Source: Pachypanchax playfairii
Taxonomy: Eukaryota > Chordata > Actinopteri > Cyprinodontiformes > Aplocheilidae
Direction of reading: 5' to 3'
Assembly (NCBI GenBank): GCA_006937955.1
Contig: SSNP01000083.1
Location: 829,502-893,501 of the forward strand
DNA: 64,000 nucleotides
Part shown: in pieces, positions 20,785 to 32,531 of the stretch
Layout: the number at the start of each line of letters is the position of its first letter
Position numbering within the stretch: position 1 is the stretch's first letter
Notes under the pieces: model-generated
Databases searched by the model: none
Told to the model about the DNA's origin: nothing
Seen by the model: only the letters and a program-made list of their open reading frames with translations
Program-made: the position numbers and the translations under genes

Positions 20785-20950
20785 TATTTTTCTCTGGGTC
20801 CTCTGGTTTCCCTCACTAACAAAAACGTTAGATTCATTGTCAGATCTAAATTGTTCCCTTGGTGTGAGTGTGTGGATGAGTGGTTGTTCATCTCCATATT
20901 ACCCGGTAATGAACTGACTCGAGAGTACCTTTCCACAATGACAGCACCAG
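20785..20950 (+). repeat. Fragment of SINE-like 'GGATGG' family repeat
   Basis: Shares with the copy at 38408-38745 the order CTGGTTTCCCTCAC, TAAATTGTTCCCTTGGTGTG, GAGTGGTTGTTCATCTC and TGAACTGACTCGAGAGTACC. It is diverged and truncated at both ends and abuts the truncated 5' end of LINE copy B. Confidence 0.5.
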
Positions 20951-21101
20951 GTAGACATCCGTCACTCCCAAAATCCCTGAACATCAAGCAGGTACAGAAC
21001 ATGAGTGTATAAATATATCCTATACTAGGATATCAACACTATTTCTTTATAGAGACAGAAGAGCACACCTTGCAAATGTCTGACAGTACAAAGCCATACA
21101 T

Positions 21102-21318
21102 CTCTTTGAAATTCTTTGGTACGTAATTTCTTAGTATGACGCTATCATCTTGTTTTGTGTTCTTATTAAACTCAGATTGGTGATGCGGTATATTACCTTC
21201 TGCTGACATGTTTTGGCGAGATGGTAATACACCGCATCACCAATCTGAGTTTAATAAGAACATGAAACAAGATGATAGCGTCATACTCAGAAAGAATGTA
21301 CCAAAGAATTTTAAAGAG
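21102..21318. repeat. Near-perfect 96-bp inverted repeat (hairpin)
   Basis: Arms 21102-21197 and 21223-21318 are each 96 bp and about 92% identical as reverse complements (8 mismatches counted, no indels), around a 25-nt loop. The innermost arms (CTCAGATTGGTGATGCGG and its complement) match perfectly. There is no coding content, and no target duplication that I can see. It could be a foldback element or an inverted duplication. Confidence 0.9.
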
Positions 21319-22742
21319 AAATACAGAAAAGAAGCAATGAAAGACAAAGCCGTACAATTCCCTTTTAACAGGAAGATTATCTCCCAATGAATGAGTGTAC
21401 GTCAGACGGTGTCTGTTTAATCTTGTAGCAGCTTTTTTTATTGCAATGAGCACTTCCTGTACTGTCCAGTGTTTTACAAATATGCACATTTAAAGCAGGC
21501 TTGTGTAAAGCAGACCATTAGAGTTAGACTTTGTGATTCTTTGGAGGCACAAAGTTTCCTTATTTTCCCTAAAATCAAACATACACAATAAGTGACTGAT
21601 GTTAGCTTTTTAAGGTTTTGAAAATAGAGCGTATTAGTTTATGCGTCATGGAACCAAACTCCTTTGTAGTGAAACTGCTAAAAATACAATTTTTCTTAGC
21701 CAAAATTTATAGCTTCTAGGATGAGTACTCATTTACAGTTCTGTCCAATGCACGCTCTTGATGTATTGTTTCTTCTAGCTGAAAGAAGCCTGATGGATTT
21801 GGTATTCTGGCAGTTAGAATAAGTCCATTCATGTCTTTTTGGGGATAGAGATCACTAATGACCCACAGAGAGAAGCATTCAGGTTTTTCACACAAAGCCT
21901 ATTTCCTCTAATAGTGAGCACAATTTTTTTTCTCTTGCTCTAAGAAGAGTGATTCAGAGCATAGTTACATCTGGATTACTTCAATTTTTTGACATTTCTT
22001 GTGTTCATTTTGTAAAAATAAAACATATATTGGAAATATTTCCCAAATGTAGCAGTCAACATTTATTTAAACCCAAACACTGTGGTGTGCAGAACTGGCA
22101 ACATTTTAATTTTCAATAGCAATGAAAGTTTTTGTTCATGTAGCATATTTTATCACATCTAAATTCAGTTTGCTTTAGACACATAAAGCATGAGAAAACA
22201 AGAATTGTACATACATTTCTATGTAAAGATACAAATGCACATATATACAGAACATAACATGGACATAAAGAAATACAGAATGAACACACACATTTACAAA
22301 ATCCTCCAATTTGAGTATGAAAAATGTGAAATACTGTGTGGTAATTGTAAAATGTTCTAAATACTAAGCATTCTGATTATACCCATAGACTATGAGACTA
22401 TAGGCTTATTTATTTGGAGCATAGTTGCAGGAAGCCAGTAATGATTACCATCAGCATAGTTTACCTGCATATTAGCAAAAAGTCAAATCATCAAAGGGTT
22501 TGGAAAAGTTGAATAAATAATGATTTTTTTTAATAATACAATGTAAAGTCATGTGATAATTACGAAATGAACCCAGAACTCTTTTTACAGACCCAAAACA
22601 AACAAAAAAATATTTTAAAAGCACTTTGATACTGATTTTATCATTTTAGTTAGATGTGTTAAAGTGGACAGGTCTTCAGGTGATTTCCAGATCTCTGGAA
22701 TTTTCAGGTGAAATTTCAGGCATTAAACTGAAATGAAATTAA

Positions 22743-23326
22743 AGGCTCCTTTCCACTGGACGCGTCGTCAGCGCGCAACGTTTTACTCGCGCAAACAGCA
22801 GTGCATCCCTTCCTACTGGGAGTGCTTCACACGCGTAAATCACTCGCGCAGCATCACATCCAGCTGGTCCTGGAAGATTGCGAAATCTCATGAGAATAGT
22901 GAAAACGCACGTGATTTTGTCTGTACTCACAACAACAAGCAGAGAGAAAGACAACAACATGTATCCAGAAGGTATGTGGCTTATTTTCACACCTTGGACT
23001 TCAAACCCGTCAGGTACTGTACTTTCTCGTAGTCTCGCAAACGGAAATCCGCACGTGTCCTTTTATTTTGAAACTTCCGGGTACGGATGCGTGATTTCCT
23101 GTCTGGTCCAACCTAAACTGCTGAACTTGACACGTTTTAGAAGCGTACCGCGTAAAAAATAGAACTGCTGCGTAATGCTCGCGACACTGTGCTTCTGGGA
23201 CGCACCTATTGCATGCTGCTGCGCGCACAGTGGAAAGGGTCTGATTGACTTTATTGGCGGCTATCAGCTGCGTATTACGCGTCACTGACGTTGCGTGCTG
23301 CTCACGCGTCCAGTGGAAAGCAGGGG
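22743..23326. mobile_element. PIF/Harbinger-type non-autonomous element 1
   Basis: Inverted ends share CTTTCCACTGGACGCGT (left AGGCTCCTTTCCACTGG, right CCAGTGGAAAGCAGGGG) and extend to a subterminal CGCAACG/CGTTGCG match. The element is flanked by TAA on both sides (22740-22742, 23327-23329), the 3-bp target duplication usual for PIF/Harbinger. At 584 bp it is GC- and CpG-rich against AT-rich flanks. No transposase motif is visible in the short ORFs. Confidence 0.72.
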
Positions 23327-23329
23327 TAA

Positions 23330-26316
23330 CAGTTATGAGGAAATTAAGACAATACAGAAATTGAACAGTATTTTAGAACCAGTTTTCTGATAGAAAGTCA
23401 CAAAGTTATTACCTTTGATCATGGAAGAAAAAACACGTCTGTGTCAAAATTGAAAAGAAAAGTCTCATTTTCTTTCTAAAATATATTGTTGAACAAAATA
23501 AATGAGTCACAGTGACACAAACATGTTTTTTTTTCATTTCAGCTTCATTTGATGTTTAAAAAAAAGTCTTTTTTGACGGGTTTGTGCACAAAACTGAATG
23601 TCAGGAAGAAACTTTTCAAAGGAGTTTATTATTTTTCTCTTTTATTCTCTTTCAGAAATGATTGAATTAATGCCTCCTTCAAAGTAAATTTAGTATTTGA
23701 ATCTTCTGTCAATGTCTTACAATTTCATCACAACTAGTTTAGGTTTTTTTTTATCAGCGCTCATTATTTTTCAAACTGATCGTTTGGCTTCTTAGTCTGT
23801 TATTGAATGAAGAATTTAGATTAACTTTCCTTCATTTTTTACCTCTCCAGCTGGAGTATGATGTCACTTAAATCACTTCACATATTTGAACTTTATTTCT
23901 CAAATATGTCACAAACTGTGTCGACTGACACATTAAGATTGAAGAAACAAACAACTTTTAGTGTTCCTGTAGAAAGTAACGGTCTTACCAACGATTGTCT
24001 GGATTTTGTTCTTACCGATCTGCAGTAAAAAAAAATAAATAAAAACACATTAAAACTAACACTCAAACCCTATTTTTATATAAAAATTAGAAAATAAAAA
24101 CCAACATAAAATTCCTGTCTTGAATTGCTGTTTTCAGAGAGTGATTGAGATGGAGAAGAAAGGACAGTAAATCCACATGTTTGTTTTTTTAGCAGCTGTT
24201 TTTAATGATTTGATTCTGTAAAAATATACAATAAAGCAACACACTCACACTGTCAGTCACACTATGACACACTAAATACTGGATCTGTGTAATTCTTTTC
24301 AAACATAGAGACAAAAGCATGATGTTCACTGATATGTTGTTATAACAACTGTAGTTATGCTTGATGGTCGTTGCAGGGAATCTGCAGGATGCAGAAGAAG
24401 CAGATCAAAACATCTGTGCTGGGGGCAACAAGGGAGGCGTGAGACATTTGACTTTAATAAGAAAGATCTTACATCAAATGCTGCAACATTTTAGCATAAA
24501 CATTCAGTTTGATGTCAAACTGTGTTTGAGGGTGTGTGTATGTGTGTGTAAAGGAGTGGGGCTGATAGAGGATATCAGCATGCAGAGTTTTCAACATAAG
24601 TTTGGCTTATGTCCAAGGTGCATATGGCCAGAGAAGAAACAAGGTGCATTATTTATATTTCTGCAGCACTCACACTCAGGGCACCATGTAATCCTTGAAA
24701 GCAGACTGTCCAGCTTCACTGACCTGCTGCTTAATCAATCAGCTGAGGCAGGTTTTCAGTTTTTAAATTATTGGTTACTGAAGTGGTATTTTCCCTAAAA
24801 CCATGTATCAAATTTATAGACTTGTATAAATATTAATGACATGTTGGGGTTCTGGAAGCTGCCTGCTGCTCTTTTTCACCTCTTTCCTTTTTTGTTTCTC
24901 ACCCATCTCTTTCTCTCTCTTGCATGTGAGTCTGGCCTGATTCCAGTGTTTCCAGCTTCTGCATCACTCTTGCTTTCAATCAGCTCCTCAAGCTGGAAAT
25001 ATGTTTAGTTCTGGATGCCAAACTGTTAAAGTCGAATAGGGGATAGTCTCAGCCAAGTTTTCTTACCTGTGTCCTGCTTGTATATCCTCCTAGTAAACCA
25101 GTAACACAATTTTCCTCTGTGGACAAGCTCAACGATCCCTGAGAAGGAAAGAATTAAGCTTTGAAGAAAATCCCTGGATTTGATTGTATGCGATCCACAT
25201 TCTGGAACTCACTAGCAAATCTACCTCCAACAATTCTGCCTTGCCCACTCTTCATCATACTCACCTGCTGGATTCACCTACACTCCTCCATACTTGGTGG
25301 ATCCTCGTGTCCACCTCCAAAGTCTGCAAACAAAAAAGACTATAAGAACTTCAAACACACAGCGATTAAAAAAATCTCAGGTCTCTGGGCTCTTACTAAC
25401 CTTCTTCTCCTCCAGATCCATTTGTTTTTCCTTCAAAATGAGATTCAACATCCTCTTTAACTACTGTATAAGCTTTGCTCACCCTTTTGGATTCAGCCTC
25501 CAGTTTGGCTTGTTTAGGTCCCATCTAGTTCAGACTAAATGACACAATAGTCTACTGTCTACTTCTGTTGCACAAAGATAAAGCTATAATATCCCATGTA
25601 CAGGTGCAGCAGTGTAGTATTTTTTGAGCTAGAACTGAATCTACTCTATAATATCCATCAGCTCTACATAAATAATATACATCCAACCAAAACCCTTGAG
25701 TTGAAGCCAAAACAAATGACTTGTATATAGTAAACTTATTCCCATGTTGGTGCCAAAATGATCAAATTTAGGTTCTTTTGCAACAAGAAAAAAAAAAAAA
25801 AAAGAATGAATGAATGTTCAATTCAGTAAAAGACGGTCTTATAGCCTTTAAGTTTTGTACAAGTTTTGGATCCAATCAGGTGTCTATATTTGGTCATGAA
25901 TTAGATTAAATGCGTTTTTAAAGTTTGAACACTAAAGATAGTTGACAGGTAACTTTGTGTTGGATGAACTGCTTTTTTTGGCAAAGTTCCAAATCTTTCT
26001 CAAATGAAGTGTCACTTGGATAGTTTTATGACGGCAATTAATGTATTTTATTTGTTTAATTTTTATATTCACTTATTGGTTGGTGGAGGAAAACTGGTTA
26101 TAAGAGAATATATTCTCATCAAACGTCTTACTGTGGGTGATGAGACAGAGCAGCTTTTTAAACTGTGTGTGAGTGTGTATGTGTCATCCCTTGTCACAAG
26201 GTTTCCATGAAGGGAATATTTAAAACATTCACAAAACAGCAACTCATGATGGACACTGATGCATTTTCCGGCTTTTATCAAATAGAGAGAAACAAATAAA
26301 CTTTTTGATAAATGGG
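23330..26316. other. Intergenic DNA without a supported gene
   Basis: AT-rich sequence with homopolymer runs. The 24840-25560 stretch is more GC-balanced and pyrimidine-rich and could be an eroded LTR-type repeat, but I find no ends, primer-binding site or coding motif to prove it. Confidence 0.4.

Positions 26317-26362
<46 letters not shown>
26317..26362. repeat. (TTA)n microsatellite
   Basis: About 15 uninterrupted ATT units followed by TAAT units. Confidence 0.95.
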
Positions 26363-26364
<2 letters not shown>

Positions 26365-26842
26365 TAATTAATAAAAGTTGGAGAAGCAAATGACTCACCT
26401 AAACTTACATTGTTCTTTGATTCTGATGTTCCTTTTAAAGGAGCTTAACGTTTCACACAAGCTGACATGTTTCACCATACCTCCTCTCAGCTGTGCCCCT
26501 AAAATGTTAACTAGACTAATTGCTGATCTTGTTCATTAACACATTCTGTTTTTCACACCAGACAGTCAGCAGTTTGCAGCGGTCTATTTGAGGATCTGTC
26601 ATACTTAATCTGCACATGTCAGTGCTCTGTCACATGTGGGGCATTTAACTTTGTTTTATCCACTTTATATCACTGTAGTTTAGGAGCTTCTTTTTCATTT
26701 ATAGTAGGAGTTTTAGTATTAGATGTCATTTTCTTAATTGTTTTTGTATTTGATAACCTGGCTCTGCCAGATCTATGTGTTTCCCCACCTCTTGTCGAGT
26801 TGGGAACACACATCTGGAACTGCTCTATTTGAAACCATCTAA

Positions 26843-27432
26843 CGCCGGGCTCACACTGCCTACGGAACGGCTTCGGTCCGGCTTCGGTGCGGTTTTTCCG
26901 CAAGCTACCACTCACATCTGCTCCAGATGGGGAGTGCGGCCAGCTCCGGTGCTGGGTGCGTAAAACGTCACCCGCGAGAACAGAAGTTCACGTGGGTTAT
27001 CGTTTTGTTGGGACTTCACACGAGAACACGTCCATTATTTAGCAAATGTGTGAAAATGTGTTGTGCTGCAGGCTTTCGGGACCCTGTGTCACCAGGTGTG
27101 ATGTAGTGTTTACATTTCCTATTAGCGCGTGTGCTGTTTAAAAAGAAGAGTCAAGTTACAATTGTTTGTACACTCGTTTATTTTGAAAAAACACCGGATA
27201 TTCAAGCCACACTTCCTGTATAGTTCGTCAGATTTAATCAAACTTGACGCGGAGTGACTCCGGCGTCCGGAAAAAATTGATCCTTGCGGATTCTTTCCGT
27301 AGTGCCGTACAGCCCCCGTAACCGGACCCGCACCGCACGGAGCTACTGTGAGCCTTCAAAAGGGATTTTAATCTAACGGAATACCTGCGGGGTCCGCACC
27401 GGACCGGATCCGGATGCAGTGTGAGCCCGGCG
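26843..27432. mobile_element. PIF/Harbinger-type non-autonomous element 2
   Basis: Perfect 17-bp inverted ends CGCCGGGCTCACACTGC, flanked by TAA (26840-26842 and 27433-27435). The 590-bp interior is GC- and CpG-rich with repeated CGGTCCGG/CCGGACC motifs. It differs in sequence from element 1 but has the same size and target duplication. No transposase is encoded. Confidence 0.82.
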
Positions 27433-27439
27433 TAAAAGG

Positions 27440-27641
27440 CAGAGGTGTCAAAAGTAGGAGTCGAAAGTAAAAATCCTGCCATGTTTTTGGATCTGCCTGT
27501 ATATCTAGAACATGTGTTTTCACCAACTAGCTCATCTACCTGGTAAAGAAGCTGTGCTAATTGAATTCAGCTGGTTTAGTGATGGTTGGAACAGCTGCTG
27601 GATTGGATTTTTACTTTCGACTCCTAGTTTTGACACCTCTG
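27440..27641. mobile_element. hAT-type MITE, 202 bp
   Basis: Inverted ends CAGAGGTGTCAAAA extend through GAGTCGAAAGTAAAAATCC for nearly 40 bp with one mismatch. Candidate 8-bp duplications GTAAAAGG (27432-27439) and CTAAAAGG (27642-27649) match at 7 of 8 positions. The CAGAGGTGTCAAA end is typical of hAT elements. It is inserted 7 bp from the right end of Harbinger element 2. Confidence 0.8.
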
Positions 27642-27824
27642 CTAAAAGGGAGGGACGTCTGGTATAATATTTTAAGCTGATTGGAGGATGCGCCAGCAAG
27701 TGCTTATCTTTGATGATTTGTCTTTAGCCAATCACAGTAACTCAAGCTCTTGCAACTCCAGTTGGGAGTAAAGCACACACATTTTTACAATCAAGAAATG
27801 CACGAAGTTCTTACCTTTTGCTTA

Positions 27825-28152
27825 CACTTGTATAGCACCTTTCAAGTCAAAGGACTCAAAGCGCTTCACACTACAGTCTGTCATTCACCCATTCACACAC
27901 ACACACTCATACGTTTGATGGTGATAAACTACACACACCTGTCCTGAGACACACACTAACAGAAGCAAAGCTGCGAGACACCAGTGCCACCGGACCCTCA
28001 GACTACCACCAAACAGGCAAAGTGGGTGATGTGTCTTGTCCAAAGACACAACGACAAAGCAGTCTTTTTCCGGAGAGAGCGGGATTCGAGCCGGTGACCA
28101 GTAGCTGATTACTAGACGACCTGCTCTACCTCCTGAGCCACTGCTGCCCCCC
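27825..28152 (-). repeat. tRNA-derived SINE-like repeat, reverse orientation
   Basis: In reverse complement it begins with a poly-G run and a tRNA-like head (A box TGGCTCAGGAGG, B box GGCTCGAATCCC), then CTTTGTCGTTGTGTCTTTGG and ends AAGCGCTTTGAGTCC and AAAGGTGCTATACAAG. The architecture is the same as at 13123-13400 but diverged. Confidence 0.72.
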
Positions 28153-29025
28153 CTTTGCTCATTTTTCAATGACAAAATCATCTCTAGTTCTCCTAAAACA
28201 GATTCAATAGCTGCTTTTATATGTACATCCTCCAGCGCAGCCATGTTTGTTTTGCTTTGCCTGCCTGGCACTTGCTGCCAATCATACCTGAACACCCGCC
28301 CCAAAGCACAATGCTAACACATGATTGGTCCGAAATTTTTTTCAACGAGATAGACAGTTTTAACTGGAGCCGTTCAAGATGGATTTTCGTGGGTTTGGAA
28401 AACTCCAAACCCCACGAGGGTTAGGTTGCAGCATAAGGTTATGTACCCTCGTTATGAAAAATAATGTAGTAGGAAATTAATGTGCCTTATCTACAGAGTT
28501 CTTGTAAACTTGACTTCACATCTCATAATAATTCCATAATACAAAAGCATCAAAATCCATGTATCATTTGTACATTTAAAAGAAAATCTGCCCATGTTTG
28601 TACAATTTTCTGCCAAGGCTAAAAACATCTGATTTTCAAAAGTCAGCATTGTTTGTGACCTGAAGTCAGTGTGAAATATTTGTCTTCTAAGAGCTGAGAA
28701 TATTGTCATCTCTGGAAAAGAAACTGGGAAAGAGGAGCAGTCAGCTACACCGTTGCCAAGTCTACAGAAGATGTTATCATCCAGTGATGTGTCGGACATT
28801 ATTGCATCTATAAAAAATTGGGGAAAACGTGCAAAATCTTGTCAGGTGCAAAACCCTGAATATAGAACATCATAGTATCCAGAGGTTGACTAACAGAACC
28901 CAAAGTAATTACTGAGGTACTCCGCCCAAAGTTCGACTCCCCTAGTCTCTCCCTCAGAGAGAGATAAAGAGATCCAGTTATTGTTTGAAATAAAAGTCAA
29001 GGACCCATTTTCTAATTAATTTGTT
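28153..29025. other. Intergenic DNA without a supported gene
   Basis: No coding exon, RNA gene or complete repeat is recognised. The short ORFs here have no conserved motif. Confidence 0.4.
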
Positions 29026-29593
29026 ACTGAGCCCTGCAGGGGACATGATGGAAAAATATGTTTAAGGTGATATTGCAAATGTTGTTGACTGATCACAACC
29101 TTGGCTTACTACACAGTTTCACCCGGTGCTAGCAGCGAGGTTACGGGCAGCGAATATTGGAATTGTACCCATTAAGGGGCAAGAGCCTGCTTTTCTCACC
29201 TCTGATTGGCTAGAGGTGCTCTCACATAATTGGCTATTTTGAGGGGGAAAGTCCTGCCTTTTTTGCCTCTGATTGGCTAGAAAGCCTCTCCAACAACTAC
29301 AGTACAACCTTGCTGTTAGCACTAGGCGACACTGAGCAACAAGCTGCGGTTGAAGACGCGGCTGAATATCTTTTGAACATCAAACCTAAAACTAACTTCA
29401 CTGCGCTTCCTCCTCCATGGCTGTTGCTGTCAAATGTGATCAGTCAACAACATTGGTGATATCACAAGAAAGTTTTTTGAGATATTAGTTTCTCAGGATA
29501 ACGCAAAACTTTCTTGTGATCTCGCAAAATGTATTTATTTATTTTTCCTCACTTTAAAAATATTTTTTCACCATGTCCCCAGCGGGGCTCAGT
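29026..29593. mobile_element. MITE family C with long terminal inverted repeats
   Basis: Ends ACTGAGCCC...GGGCTCAGT continue inward as GGGGACATG and AAAAATAT matches for about 45 bp. A second inverted pair lies further in: GTTGTTGACTGATCAC (about 29079-29098) and its complement GTGATCAGTCAACAAC (29436-29451). A GCCTCTGATTGGCTAG-like unit is repeated twice inside. The target duplication is not clear, so the superfamily is unassigned. Confidence 0.7.
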
Positions 29594-30050
29594 ATTTTAG
29601 TGATCTGGAAAGCATAAAACATCACACATTGATTTAGAAATGTTATCCTAAAGTGATCTTCCCTGACACTGTCAGACACATTTTTTTCTAGATTCCAGGA
29701 ATGACTTTTGCTCTTCATCTGCTAAAACCCAAAGCTCATTGTGAGATAACATTTTCATTTTCTCTCACTGTCACTTCTGAGCCTGCTGTGTGTGTGACAG
29801 AAGTAAAACTTGAGATTGTGCTGTGAGAACAACTGTGATGTGAACTGCTCACACCTGCTGAACGTCTTTGGTGCACTTGTGTCATCTTGTAATTAGCTCT
29901 CTTTGTGAAACTGAACGAGCAGATAGGTACAAATGATCCACAAAGAATGGAGCAAAGAGAAAACAAATCAACACAGATGCTTCACATTCTTTCTGAATCT
30001 GGGTCTTTATGTCTTTATGATAAAGTAATAAACTTCTCGGGAATTTCTGA

Positions 30051-30584
30051 AAGAGGCCATTCCATTAAAAACAGTTTTTCTGAGGTTTCTGTTGAATATT
30101 TTAGCTCCACAGGTGTTCTTACCTTCATAGTGGGTGTGAAAACAGGTCAACAACTTCTCTTTCAGTTTTTATCTTTCAAACTGCTCAGGTGGTGATAAAA
30201 CCCGAGTTTGAACAGCCTGTATTTGTCACGTCACAACTACTTTGTTGAAACCACGCCTAGCATGCTGCTAGCTAAAAGCTGTTAGCATAAACACACAACA
30301 ATCGGAAGATACTTGGTGCGCTGTTTCCATGGGCAGCAGGGAAGGAAACAGGAAACAGTATACCTTGCTCTCATAGGCTAGTTTGTTAGCCAATCTGAGT
30401 CCAGCAAATTCGCATAATGAATATTAATGAGTTGCAGCCCGAAACCAGACAAATCTTCACGCTGACAGATAGAAAGATCTGTAAATCTTAACATTTTTTA
30501 GATATAAAATGCTTTTAATATTACAGGTTAATACTTCAGAAATAACCACAAAGTAATGAAATGTATGTGAAATGGCCTCTTTAA
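30051..30584 (-). mobile_element. MITE family A, copy 2 (reverse orientation)
   Basis: Ends AAGAGGCCATTCCATT and GAAATGGCCTCTTTAA. In reverse complement the interior follows copy 1 block by block, for example the shared GCTAACAAACTAGCC and TAATATTCATTA motifs. Confidence 0.8.
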
Positions 30585-32032
30585 GATTTAATTCTGAGTT
30601 TTCTCTGTAGGCTTTGTGTTAATTTCTGGAAATCTAATCATTTTTAAGTCTAATTTGTGATCATGTTGTTGCAGTTGACTGGTTAAGTCTTTATCTGAAA
30701 AGATGTTGGCAGAAGTATAAATGTATTTGCACCTATCCCAAGCCATTTTAAAAATTTTTAAACTTGTCGTTGAAGGATGTGAGAAAGAGGAAGGATGAAA
30801 CATAATTTCGGCATCCAAATACAGAAAGATTTATTTCCAATCCCTTAGCGAAAACAATTGCTGCTTTATACATGATAAACAGTTATATTCATCACCCTCC
30901 TGGACTATACCTGTACATGGCTCCACTTGGTTCTAACTTGCCAATCAATCAATCTAAAAGGAAGAGAATAAAACAAATTGCAGAACACTTTGACTTAACA
31001 TTTTCTAGCAGTGAACATTTATCAATGCAAACAAGTAAAACAAGTTCCAGATCTCAATTACCTTCAGTCTCAACATCTGTCATATGTTGAAACCAATGAG
31101 TTATATTAGAGGGCTTAGAGAGTTTGAAAATAGAAAACTACAATACAATTTAATTTTTATTATTTAGCATTCAACTTAGATATTAAGCAACCAATGAAGA
31201 ACTTAGTGCTTCCTGACATGAACACTTTAAAAGTTCTCATTAGTCTCTAGTTTAATTTCATATCTGTTCAGATGACCTCTTCTCTTGGTGATGCTAGTTT
31301 GGAACATCAAAATGTCCATCTGTGCAGCTTATCCTTGGATATCCAACGCTTGCCCACAACATCATTCAACCATGGAAGGCCAAAACAAAAAGAAAGGTTC
31401 CCAGCATTACACTTATTCACTGGTCTATGATTGGACTGACAGAATAATGGTTTCTTTTGTTAGAAAGTGTTTGTCAGAGCAGTGCTCTCCTTGAAAAGGC
31501 TGATAAGAATGAAGGCTTAAAAAAAAGATGTGAGTCTTATACAACCAGAGCCGAGCTGCACTCAGCTGCTAATTTACTATTCAAGTTTATTTTCAGCACA
31601 GGGGACATGGACGATGATGCTCTAAAGCCTAATAAGATAACTCTACCAAGTACTAAGTCTTTTGTATGTGTGAATGCGTTCAGTGCTTTGGTTTGAAGGT
31701 CACACTCTCAGCATTGTTTACCTACAAGAAATGAAAGACTTTTCACAAAAAACCTTTGTTAAATTGTGTTTTTCATTTGCAAAGCTTACTTTGATCTCAG
31801 GCTGTCAGTTTGCAAACAAAAGTGCTTTAATGCTGAAACTCTAAAGTACAGAAAACAAGAACTGGGAAGAGAAGAGGCTCTGAGTTGATTATGGGAAAAC
31901 TGTTAGAACTCTGTTGCTATTGTCACAATTATCCTCATAAATTTCTTGATTTTTAGTAACTTTTCTTGTTGTTCGCAAAAAACACCATATATTGTCTGTA
32001 CTGCAACAGACTGCAAATATTCACTTTACAGA
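30585..32032. other. Intergenic DNA without a supported gene
   Basis: AT-rich sequence. No exon, RNA or complete repeat is recognised. Confidence 0.4.
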
Positions 32033-32170
32033 CTTCAGCTGATTCAGAACGCTGCTGTTCACAGTCTAATGAGTATCTGAACACCTCACACCTGTTCTCA
32101 GTTCTCTGCACTGGCGACATGTTGAGACGAGAAGCAGCTTTCTGTTCGTGCACCAAAGAAATGGAACTTC
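32033..32170 (+). mobile_element. Small LINE reverse-transcriptase C-terminal fragment
   Basis: CTTCAGCTGATTCAGAACGC encodes LQLIQNA, a string diagnostic of the region after the RT domain in a common fish LINE (compare LLLVQNTAARLL at 40190-40225). Nearby ACACCTGTTCTCAGTTCTCT fits the following TPVLxSLHWL block. It is short and frameshifted. Confidence 0.5.
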
Positions 32171-32302
32171 CTGCCCCCCCACTCTAAATGGTTTTAAAAA
32201 TAAGTTATAAACTTTTCATTGATATTGTATTGTATGATATTGATATTGTATTCTGTAACACAGTATTTTATTGCACCGGAAATTATTTGGGTAATTCTGC
32301 TT

Positions 32303-32531
32303 TGCAGTTTTTGGTGTCCAACCCCAGTTCTTAAGGGCCATCCTGCATTTTTAGTGGTTTCCCTGCTCGACCACACAGGATTTAATACTGCAGTTACTTC
32401 TCCAACTTGTCCTTAACTTCTAAATGACCCGTTAATTACACATTGAATCAAATCAGGTGTGGGAGCAGAGAGACGTCTGAAACATGCAGGATAGTGGCCC
32501 TCAAGGACCAAAACTGGATATCAGTGGTCTA
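32303..32531. mobile_element. Foldback MITE (about 230 bp)
   Basis: The left arm (GTTCTTAAGGGCCATCCTGC then GGTTTCCCTGCTC) pairs with the right arm (GGAGCAGAGAGACGTC, then ATGCAGGATAGTGGCCCTCA). Arms are about 85 bp with moderate divergence. The sequence matches a very common fish foldback repeat whose ends read GGTGTCCAACCCC and its complement. Confidence 0.7.

Noticed and set aside
22739..23285. Overlapping ORFs of 83-99 codons on both strands
   Set aside because: They lie inside the GC-rich PIF/Harbinger-type element and show no transposase motifs.
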